17,156 bases of DNA from CAYNFT01 sp964396535 (GTDB lineage: Bacteria; Chloroflexota; Dehalococcoidia; Dehalococcoidales; UBA2162). The stretch is from NCBI GenBank assembly GCA_964396535.1, contig CAYNFT010000045.1, forward strand, positions 1-17,156, read 5' to 3'. Made by a program: the position numbers and the translations under genes. A model generated the notes under the pieces. It did no database searches. It was not told the origin of the DNA and was given only the letters and a program-made list of their open reading frames with translations. The stretch's first letter is position 1; the number at the start of each line of letters is the position of its first letter. Positions 6,292 to 12,470 of the stretch are shown here, one piece after another.

Positions 6292-6861
6292 ATGGGCAAG
6301 AGACGGGGGCTGTTCTTAACAGCCTTATTGATATTATCACTTCTATTCAGCATAACAAGCTGCGAGAGTTCTGGTTATAACAAATACACTCAGCGAAAAG
6401 GGATTGCTCATTTCTCGTTCGAGTATCCAGAGAGCTACGAAGAATCAAGTTATTATATAGATTCTGACTATACATCTATATCACATGCTCGCTGGCAAAA
6501 CGATGACTGGCTTGAATCCTGGTTTAAGGTGCGCGTATTTGAGGTCGGTTGGGCTGGTTATCTGGACGCAACTGACTTGCTTGAGCATAATATCCAATTA
6601 GGAACGGAGGAGGACTATCAGATATTGGAGAGGTCTTCGATAATTATTGCTGGTATTAAGGGTGAGAAACTCATCAGTTCCTATACTCCTGATACTTATG
6701 AATCCGACCTGAAGGAGCCTACACTACTGATAAACAGGAAGGTTTATTTTGACTATAACGGGTTTATCTGGGAGATTAGTATGATATCTATTGAAAAGGT
6801 GGCCGAAGCTGACGAACCCGGCTGGGAGCACCTGCTTGAGACATTTAGAATTCTAGATTAG
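6292..6861 (+). CDS. Predicted lipoprotein, PsbP-like appearance
   Basis: The 189-residue product starts MGKRRGLFLTALLILSLLFS. It has a positively charged n-region, a hydrophobic core and a lipobox ITSC with the lipidated cysteine at residue 24, so it should be anchored on the outer face of the cytoplasmic membrane. After a short Ser/Gly linker, FSFEYPESYE resembles the start of PsbP-like or related extracytoplasmic domains; this is a weak resemblance. ATG 6292 is chosen over the upstream GTG (6262) because GTGAGG precedes it and the signal peptide then begins correctly. It lies 62 bases after the Sec-glutaredoxin gene and may be co-transcribed, or may simply follow it. It converges with the copper ATPase gene. 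I see no clear terminator between them. Confidence 0.75.
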   Translation: MGKRRGLFLTALLILSLLFSITSCESSGYNKYTQRKGIAHFSFEYPESYEESSYYIDSDYTSISHARWQNDDWLESWFKVRVFEVGWAGYLDATDLLEHNIQLGTEEDYQILERSSIIIAGIKGEKLISSYTPDTYESDLKEPTLLINRKVYFDYNGFIWEISMISIEKVAEADEPGWEHLLETFRILD

Positions 6862-6973
6862 TTTTCACTATTGGCATCATCAAGTATTATCCCTACGGAT
6901 ACTGTCGAAATAGTACGGGGGATTTAGGCATGGATAAGCTCTTTACCGGGCAGAGGCTTGACGGGACGGGACT

Positions 6974-9658
6974 TTACTTCTTTGCCCCGGCCAGGTATTT
7001 CTCCGGGTCCTGGTCGAAGGCTTTCTTGCAGCCCATGGCGCAGAAGTAGTACTTATTTCCCTTGTATTCTGAGGTAGCTGCTGCCGTGCTCTCCTCTACT
7101 TCCATCTTGCAAACAGGGTCGATTGCCATTGGTGCACCCCCTGTTAATTGGTTTTCAAACTTTACCGGACTGAATCTTTTAAGACGCAGCGAGTTGGATA
7201 CTACGGTGAGTGAGCTTGCCGCCATGGCGGCTGCTGCCAGAATCGGATTCAGGAAACCGTAGTCGCCCAGAATAAAGTGAAGACCTGAGGGGACGCCGGT
7301 ATTCCCAAAGGCAAGGTACAGCACTCCCGCCGCCACCGGGATAAGGACGGTGTTGTAGGCGAAAGCCCAGAAGAGGTTCTGCTTAATCGTTCTCACGGTG
7401 CGCTTGCTCAGGGATATAGCGGTTACGATGCCACCTAAATCGCCGCTAATCAGCGTAATATCTCCGGTTTCCATAGCCACATCGGTGCCGGTGCCGATGG
7501 CGATACCTACATCGGCTTGAGCCAGGGCCGGGGCATCGTTTATCCCGTCTCCAACCATGGCTACCGTCTTTCCTTCCTCCTCCAGCTTCTTGACCTGCTG
7601 AGCCTTATGCTCCGGCAGCACCTCAGCCAGAACATGGTCAATGCCTGCTTCCCGGGCAATAGCCTCAGCGGTACGCCGGTTGTCGCCGGTGAGCATTATC
7701 ACCTCAATACCCATACTGTGCAGAGCCTCCACCGCTGCTCTGGCATCTGGCTTGAGGGTATCAGCCAGAGCGATGATGCCTGCTACCTGGCTGTCTGCAC
7801 CCAGAAACATCACTGTCTTGCCCTCCTGCCAGAGCCTCTCGGCCTCTTCTTCCATTCCATTCAGCGAAAGATTCTTGTCACTCATCAGTTTGAGGTTTCC
7901 CAGGGCAATCTTTTTGCCTTCCACTGAAGACTCAACGCCGTGACCAGGAATAGAGTTAAAATCTGAGGCTGATGGTATTTTTAGCTTCTTCTCTACGGCT
8001 GCTTTGACGATAGCCTCACCGAGCGGGTGCTCAGAGCCGTGCTCGGCTGAAGCTGCCAGACGGAGGACTTCTTCCCGGGAAGAAAAAGGGGAAGCGATAA
8101 TGTCGGTTACTTCGGGTTTACCCCGGGTTAGAGTGCCTGTCTTATCCAGCAATACAGTATTTATCTTATGAGACCTCTCCAGCGTCTCGGCGCTCCGGAT
8201 AAGGACGCCGTGCTCGGCTCCTTTGCCCGTGCCCACGATAATCGCCGTCGGTGTCGCCAGTCCCATGGCGCAGGGACAGGCAATGATGAGCACGGCCACA
8301 AAGTTGAGAATGGCATAGGTAAGGGCTGGAGATGGTCCGGCAAAGTACCAGACAATAAAAGTAATGATGGCAATGCCAATTACTATCGGTACGAAGTAGC
8401 TGGCAATGACATCAGCTAGGCGCTGAATAGGTGCCTTGCTTCCCTGGGCTTCCTCCACCAGCCGGACAATCCGGGCAAGGGTGGTATCCTTGCCCACCCT
8501 GTTTGCCTCGAACTTGAAGCTGCCTGTCCTGTTAATAGAGGCACCGATAACTTCGTCACCTGCCTCTTTCTCTACAGGAATGCTTTCCCCGGTAATCATT
8601 GACTCATCGATGCTGGAATGACCTTCACGAATAATTCCGTCCACGGGCACTCGCTCTCCCGGCCGTACCAGAATAAGGTCACCAACCTGGACATCTTCGA
8701 CGGAAATCTCTCTCTCCTCGCCGTCACGAATAGCCAGGGCGGTCTTGGGGTTCAGTCCAATGAGTTTCTTTATCGCTTCTGAAGTCTGTCCTCGAGCGCG
8801 TGCTTCCAGGAAGCGACCAAGCAGTATCAGGGTGATAATCATTGCTGAGGTATCGAAGTAGAGACCGAGCTCTACGCCGGTAGCAGCAAAAAGACCGGGA
8901 AGGAGAACGGCAATCATGCTATAAAAATAGGCGGCTGAGGTGCCCACGGCCACCAGCGTATTCATATCGGCGGTTCTGTGCCTTAACGCGCCCCAGGCTC
9001 CCCGGTAGAATCGCCAGCCTGCCCAGAACTGCACCGGCGTGGCCAGTGCCCAGAGTAAATATGGTTTCCCGGTGAATGAGGGAAGCCACATTAAAGCCAT
9101 AACTACCGCCGCAAGGACAGCAGCAGCGATAAACCTGTTCCTAACGCTCCGGAGTTCTCGCCGGGAAGCAGCGGTCACATCCTCCAGTGTCTCTGCTTCC
9201 GAGCCAAGTTCATAGCCGGCATCTTTCACTGCCTGCTTGAGGTCGGCTATGCTCGTTCCTTCCGTGTACTCCACGGTAGCCTTCTCTGAGGCTAGATTCA
9301 CATTTGCGGCAACTACCCCGGGCACAGTGGAGAGGGACTCCTCCACCCGGGCGACACAGGCAGCGCAGGTCATTCCGCTTACGGGAAAGATGGATTTCCT
9401 GGTGGCTACGCCATAGCCCAGTTGAGAGATGGTATTCTTAATTTTGGTGAGGTCTACTCTGGAGGGGTCATATTCAACAGAAGCTTTTTCCGAGGCAAAG
9501 CTCACGTTTGCCCGCTCCACACCGGGCGTCTCCGCCAGTCCTTTTTCGATGGTGGCGGCGCAGTTGGTGCAGGTCATCCCGGTTATGTGAATATGAGCCT
9601 TTTCTGATTTCTTACCATTAAGAGTAGACTTTTCCACTACTGCGTTCCCTGGAACCAT
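6974..9658 (-). CDS. copA: Copper-type P1B ATPase with two HMA domains and a C-terminal YHS domain
   Basis: This 894-residue membrane ATPase exports soft metals, most likely Cu(I). Two heavy-metal-binding domains carry GMTCTNC (C30, C33) and GMTCAAC (C98, C101). The membrane metal site is CPC (461-463), with YN (768-769) and MAASS (812-816) in the last helices, the Cu(I) signature. Catalytic motifs are TGES (356-359), the phosphorylated DKTGT (505-509), SEHP (542-545) and GDGIND (703-708). A YHS-type domain follows at 846-890 with DPVCKM and YFCAMGC. YHS domains are more often N-terminal or separate, so the C-terminal placement is a variant. The ATG at 9658 has AGG only two bases upstream; a GTG seven codons in is an alternative. 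It is the last gene of the TusA-DsrE-IscS-IscU operon, 25 bases after the IscU gene. No CsoR or CopZ gene is adjacent. Confidence 0.95.
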   Translation of the reverse strand: MVPGNAVVEKSTLNGKKSEKAHIHITGMTCTNCAATIEKGLAETPGVERANVSFASEKASVEYDPSRVDLTKIKNTISQLGYGVATRKSIFPVSGMTCAACVARVEESLSTVPGVVAANVNLASEKATVEYTEGTSIADLKQAVKDAGYELGSEAETLEDVTAASRRELRSVRNRFIAAAVLAAVVMALMWLPSFTGKPYLLWALATPVQFWAGWRFYRGAWGALRHRTADMNTLVAVGTSAAYFYSMIAVLLPGLFAATGVELGLYFDTSAMIITLILLGRFLEARARGQTSEAIKKLIGLNPKTALAIRDGEEREISVEDVQVGDLILVRPGERVPVDGIIREGHSSIDESMITGESIPVEKEAGDEVIGASINRTGSFKFEANRVGKDTTLARIVRLVEEAQGSKAPIQRLADVIASYFVPIVIGIAIITFIVWYFAGPSPALTYAILNFVAVLIIACPCAMGLATPTAIIVGTGKGAEHGVLIRSAETLERSHKINTVLLDKTGTLTRGKPEVTDIIASPFSSREEVLRLAASAEHGSEHPLGEAIVKAAVEKKLKIPSASDFNSIPGHGVESSVEGKKIALGNLKLMSDKNLSLNGMEEEAERLWQEGKTVMFLGADSQVAGIIALADTLKPDARAAVEALHSMGIEVIMLTGDNRRTAEAIAREAGIDHVLAEVLPEHKAQQVKKLEEEGKTVAMVGDGINDAPALAQADVGIAIGTGTDVAMETGDITLISGDLGGIVTAISLSKRTVRTIKQNLFWAFAYNTVLIPVAAGVLYLAFGNTGVPSGLHFILGDYGFLNPILAAAAMAASSLTVVSNSLRLKRFSPVKFENQLTGGAPMAIDPVCKMEVEESTAAATSEYKGNKYYFCAMGCKKAFDQDPEKYLAGAKK

Positions 9659-9683
9659 ACCTGAGCCTGAAATTTACCGACTT

Positions 9684-10319
9684 TTATTCCGAAAATTCAA
9701 TGGCTACTTCTTTCACGTCCCACAGTGGTTCTATCTTATCCATTATCTCTTCCCTGATTGCTGGAGCAAACTGGTGGTCTGAAGGTATATCGATGGCTAC
9801 CCGGACAGTTCCGTTCTTTAATTCAATAGCTGTCACCAGATTGGTACGTACCAGGTCCAGTCCCACCATTGGGTTCATAACTTTCTTGAGGCGGTTGCGC
9901 ACCGTCTCAACTGTGGTAGGTTTTCGTTCTTTAACCAGGCCGTGGCGCTCTTCATAGTTTTCAATCGCCGAACGCAGACCTTCTATTGCCAGTACTGAGC
10001 AGTGGGCTTTTATCTTGGGCAGTCCTCCCAGGGCGTCTGCAGCTTCCTTCCAAGTAAGTTTCTTGGCTTCGTCCAGAGTTTTACCCTTTGCCAGCTCGGT
10101 AATGATAGAGCCGGTGGCGATATTGGAAGCACAACCGTAAGACTCGAATTTGACATCTGAGATAATTTTTGTCTTGGGGTCAACGTCTATATAAACGGCA
10201 ACCATATCGCCGCAGGCTGGGCTGCCCTCTACTGCCTTTCCATCAGCGTCCTCAATTTTGCCTACATTATGGGGATGGCGGAAGTGTTCCAGTACAGTTT
10301 CACTATATGGAGATTTCAT
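9684..10319 (-). CDS. IscU-type Fe-S scaffold fused to a DUF59/MIP18-like domain
   Basis: Residues 1-128 are an IscU scaffold, on which [2Fe-2S] clusters are built before delivery to target proteins. All ligands are present: C36 in SPACGD with D38, C63 in YGCASN, and H106-C107 in KAHCSVLA. Residues about 135-210 (KKVMNPMVGLDLVRTNLV ... DVKEVAIEF) look like a DUF59/MIP18 domain, found in SufT-type Fe-S maturation factors. The cysteine often seen in that domain (in a CP motif) is absent; the local sequence is HQFAP. The fusion is unusual compared with the 120-130-residue standalone IscU. ATG 10319 follows AGGAGGG. The gene lies 23 bases after the IscS-like gene, its expected partner. Confidence 0.9.
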   Translation of the reverse strand: MKSPYSETVLEHFRHPHNVGKIEDADGKAVEGSPACGDMVAVYIDVDPKTKIISDVKFESYGCASNIATGSIITELAKGKTLDEAKKLTWKEAADALGGLPKIKAHCSVLAIEGLRSAIENYEERHGLVKERKPTTVETVRNRLKKVMNPMVGLDLVRTNLVTAIELKNGTVRVAIDIPSDHQFAPAIREEIMDKIEPLWDVKEVAIEFSE

Positions 10320-10342
10320 CTCTAGCCCTCCTATTTTTATGT

Positions 10343-11509
10343 CTATTTAGCCAGTGGGCTGATATTTCTCAGCTCCTGAACCACATCGGCCAGCGTTTTA
10401 ACCACAGCGCTGACATCTTTTATGGTATTGTAGCGTCCAAAGGTAAAACGGATTGAGCCGTGCGCCCGTTCATGGTCGCCGCCTATGCCGAAGATAACGT
10501 GGCTGCCCTCCAGAGAGCGACTGAAGCAGGCGGAGCCGGTGCTCACGGCAAAACCGTGCATATCAAGGTGCAGGGTGATGGATTCGCCTTCTATGAAGTG
10601 GAACGAGATATTGGCGTTCTGCGGGAGCCTCTTCCAGCGGTGACCGTTGAGGGTGGTATCCGGTATTTCCGTAAGTATTCGGTCGATGATGCGGTCACGC
10701 ATTGATTGTAACCGTTTGGTTTCCCTGGTAGTAACAAGTTCTGCCGCTTTGGCAAATCCAACAGCACCGGGTATGTTTTCGAGTCCTGCCCGAAGGTCGA
10801 ACTCCTGGAATCCTCCGTCTACCCACTTGGCTATTTTTGTACCCTGACGGACGTATAGACCACCTATACCTTTCGGCCCGTGGATGGTATGGGCGGCTAT
10901 AGTGACTAAATCCACAGGTATTTTCTTCACGTCAAGGGGAACCCTGGGGAAGGTATGCGTGGCATCGGTATGGAAAAGCACCCCTTTCTCACCACAGATG
11001 CGACCGATGGTCTCGATGTCCTGAATGGTGCCAATCTCCTGATTGGCGTGCTGGATGGAAACCAGGATAGTATCTTCCGTGATAGAGTCCCGGAGTTTAT
11101 CAAGGTCGGCAAAGCCATCTCCATCTACATCCAGGTAGGTCACCCGAAAACCCTGCTTCTCGAGGGCTTTTGCGCTGTTGAGTACCGGGAAATCCTCGAT
11201 TTTTGATACAATCAGGTGTTCCCCTTTCTTACTACCTAGAGCCAGCGCCACACCCTTCAATGCAATGTTAGAGGATTCGGTACTTCCCGAGGTGAAAATC
11301 AACTCCTCAGGTGCTGCCCCCAGTGCCTTGGCCAGTGTTTCTCTGGCACCATCCAGGACTTCCCGGGCTTCTATGCCTTGAGAGTAGGCAAACTCTGAGG
11401 TGGCGACGGCATACTTATCGAAGAGATATGGTTTCATTGCCTCCAGTACCCGTTCATCCAGCCGGGTAGCTGCTGAATTGTCCAGATATACCTGTCGTCT
11501 GTCTAACAT
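10343..11509 (-). CDS. IscS/NifS-like protein lacking the PLP-binding lysine
   Basis: The 388-residue product has the full fold and length of group I cysteine desulfurases (YLDNSAATR, FTSGSTESSN, VSTGSACFSRSLEGSH). Key positions are changed. The Schiff-base lysine of the usual HKxxGPKG is Thr208 (AHTIHGPKG), the PLP-stacking His is Asp106 (KIEDF), the PLP-contacting Gln is His185 (DATHT), and the GNPSSxH segment is replaced by YAVATSEF. Asp182 and the active-site loop Cys328 are kept. Codons at the altered positions read cleanly (ACC and GAT). PLP catalysis is therefore not expected. Archaeoglobus fulgidus IscS is a known case that lost this lysine yet still binds IscU. Retention of Cys328 suggests a persulfide acceptor or an assembly platform. 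ATG 11509 follows AGGAGG, which overlaps the upstream stop codon region. Confidence 0.93.
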   Translation of the reverse strand: MLDRRQVYLDNSAATRLDERVLEAMKPYLFDKYAVATSEFAYSQGIEAREVLDGARETLAKALGAAPEELIFTSGSTESSNIALKGVALALGSKKGEHLIVSKIEDFPVLNSAKALEKQGFRVTYLDVDGDGFADLDKLRDSITEDTILVSIQHANQEIGTIQDIETIGRICGEKGVLFHTDATHTFPRVPLDVKKIPVDLVTIAAHTIHGPKGIGGLYVRQGTKIAKWVDGGFQEFDLRAGLENIPGAVGFAKAAELVTTRETKRLQSMRDRIIDRILTEIPDTTLNGHRWKRLPQNANISFHFIEGESITLHLDMHGFAVSTGSACFSRSLEGSHVIFGIGGDHERAHGSIRFTFGRYNTIKDVSAVVKTLADVVQELRNISPLAK

Positions 11510-11518
11510 ATTTTCCTC

Positions 11519-11941
11519 CTAGGAGATGAAGAGAGTTATTGTTGATTCTCTTGCCTCATTAAGGTAAGTTCCAACTCCACAGTAATCCGCTATAAGGTCC
11601 TCACGGAGGTCTTCTTTCTTTATTCCCATTATCTCCATAGTCATATCGCAGGCAAGAATTTTACCCCCCAGTTCCTTGAAATCCTGCATCATTCTCTCCA
11701 GCGAGGCAACGCCGGCTTTCTTCATCTTTCGCTTCACCATCCACTTGCCGAGACCCAGCATATTCATCTTGGATAGAGGTCCCTTGTCCAGACCTCCTTT
11801 CTTCAGACGCTGGAGTCCCCAGAAGGTGAAGAAAAGCGATACGTCCATTCCCATTGCCAGTGCACCATTGGCTATGATGAAAGCACTGTAGACTTTATCC
11901 ATATCACCGCTGTGAACTATTATGGTAGCTTTATCCGCCAT
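11519..11941 (-). CDS. DsrE/F-like sulfur-relay family protein (DrsE_2 type)
   Basis: The 140-residue protein begins MADKATIIVHSGDMDKVYSA. It has the family's FFTFWGLQRL (37-46) and a cysteine at ACDMTMEIMG (C98) in the place where DsrE-type proteins carry their persulfide; C121 is a second cysteine. Such proteins move sulfane sulfur between TusA, rhodaneses and acceptors in the cytoplasm. The ATG at 11941 is chosen over the one at 11947 because GGAGGT lies one base before the first but seven before the second. It sits between TusA (15 bases upstream) and the IscS-like gene (9 bases downstream), so a role in handing sulfur to the IscS/IscU pair is inferred. The family also includes membrane-associated peroxiredoxin-like members; no membrane segment is clear here. 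Confidence 0.88.
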   Translation of the reverse strand: MADKATIIVHSGDMDKVYSAFIIANGALAMGMDVSLFFTFWGLQRLKKGGLDKGPLSKMNMLGLGKWMVKRKMKKAGVASLERMMQDFKELGGKILACDMTMEIMGIKKEDLREDLIADYCGVGTYLNEARESTITLFIS

Positions 11942-11956
11942 AGTCATTACCTCCTG

Positions 11957-12178
11957 CTACCTTTTTATCCTTATCGTCCAGACCCCGTCGTTCTCCTGGA
12001 CGTCGATAAGTTCCATTCCCAAAGCCTTGACAGCCATCGGTATCTCTTTTTGGGAAGCAGGATGGGTTCCGACAACCTCGACTATATCCCCTTCTTTTGC
12101 CTTCCTCAAAGCCTTGCGGGTCTCAACTAAAGGGACCGGGCAGGTTTCACCTTTGCAGTCCACCTTTATCTCAGCCAT
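11957..12178 (-). CDS. tusA: TusA-family sulfur carrier protein
   Basis: The 73-residue product begins MAEIKVDCKGETCPVPLVET, with the diagnostic CPxP motif at 13-16. Cys13 is the persulfide site; C8 is an extra cysteine. TusA proteins accept sulfane sulfur from a desulfurase or rhodanese and pass it to tRNA thiolation, molybdenum cofactor, DsrEFH or other acceptors. ATG 12178 follows GGGGGT at nine bases. It is the first gene of the sulfur operon and is preceded by two promoter-like sites and a perfect palindrome. In YedF proteins, linked to selenium metabolism in other bacteria, a TusA-like and a DsrE-like domain are fused. Here they are neighbouring genes, in a window with two selenoprotein genes, but a selenium role is only a possibility. 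Confidence 0.93.
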   Translation of the reverse strand: MAEIKVDCKGETCPVPLVETRKALRKAKEGDIVEVVGTHPASQKEIPMAVKALGMELIDVQENDGVWTIRIKR

Positions 12179-12225
12179 TTTATGTTACCCCCTTGCAGAT
12201 TCAGTTCAAATATCTATGTTTACTA

Positions 12226-12254
12226 ATTATAATATTAGACTTCTTGATAGTTAA
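12226..12254 (-). promoter_or_regulatory. Candidate promoter P2 of the sulfur operon
   Basis: On the minus strand TTAACT (12254-12249) and an exact TATAAT (12231-12226) are separated by 17 bases, about 48 bases before the tusA start. The -35 matches four of six consensus bases. It is not overlapped by the palindrome, so it could give basal expression. Confidence 0.4.
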
Positions 12255-12265
12255 TTCGTAGAGAA

Positions 12266-12294
12266 ATTATACTTCGGGTACAAGCGATTGTATA
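12266..12294 (-). promoter_or_regulatory. Candidate activator-dependent promoter P1 of the sulfur operon
   Basis: An exact -10 TATAAT (12271-12266) has a poor -35, TATACA (12294-12289), at 17 bases. The -35 is overlapped by the palindrome at 12292-12309. With transcription starting near 12259, the palindrome would be centred at about -41.5. A good -10 with a weak -35 and this operator position is the classic layout of a class II FNR/CRP-activated promoter. Confidence 0.5.
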
Positions 12295-12309
12295 TGACTT
12301 AAGTCATAT
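12292..12309. promoter_or_regulatory. Perfect 18-bp palindrome, FNR/CRP-type operator candidate
   Basis: ATATGACTTAAGTCATAT is fully self-complementary. Its core TGA-N6-TCA has the half-site spacing of FNR (TTGAT-N4-ATCAA) and CRP (TGTGA-N6-TCACA) sites. It stands alone in an A/T-rich intergenic stretch upstream of tusA, with the aldolase gene ending on the other side and reading in the same direction. The regulator is not in the window. Confidence 0.65.
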
Positions 12310-12367
12310 TTTTCTGATATTGACCACTGTCTTTGATTAACCGGGTTAGCTATTGCGTTGGATAAGA

Positions 12368-12385
12368 GGCTTCTTTAAAAAAGCC
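12368..12385 (-). terminator. Weak hairpin after the aldolase gene
   Basis: GGCTT (12368-12372) pairs with AAGCC (12381-12385), with further T-A pairs possible inside. On the minus strand it lies about 85 bases past the aldolase stop and is followed by TCTTAT. The stem is short, so this is only a possible terminator separating the glycolytic pair from the sulfur operon. Confidence 0.25.
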
Positions 12386-12470
12386 CGGTGATTGGATAGA
12401 GGGTATTATAAGAGAGGAGTAAGCCTGCAACAGTAATCACGTCTAACGCAAGTTTTGGTTACATGGGAGG

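Noticed and set aside
6862..6973. Terminator between the convergent lipoprotein and ATPase genes.
   Set aside because: Only short imperfect pairings (for example GATACT with AGTAC near 6898-6915) are visible, with no U-rich tail.
10877..10900. PLP lysine shifted to the GPKG lysine in the IscS-like protein.
   Set aside because: The Lys in GPKG (residue 213) is conserved in addition to the Schiff-base Lys in normal IscS, so it is not a replacement.
9684..12178. Selenium-delivery operon for the selenoproteins (TusA/DsrE as a split YedF, IscS as selenocysteine lyase).
   Set aside because: The IscS-like protein lacks the PLP lysine needed to release selenium from selenocysteine, and no selD or selA is adjacent. 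Proximity to selenoprotein genes alone is weak evidence.
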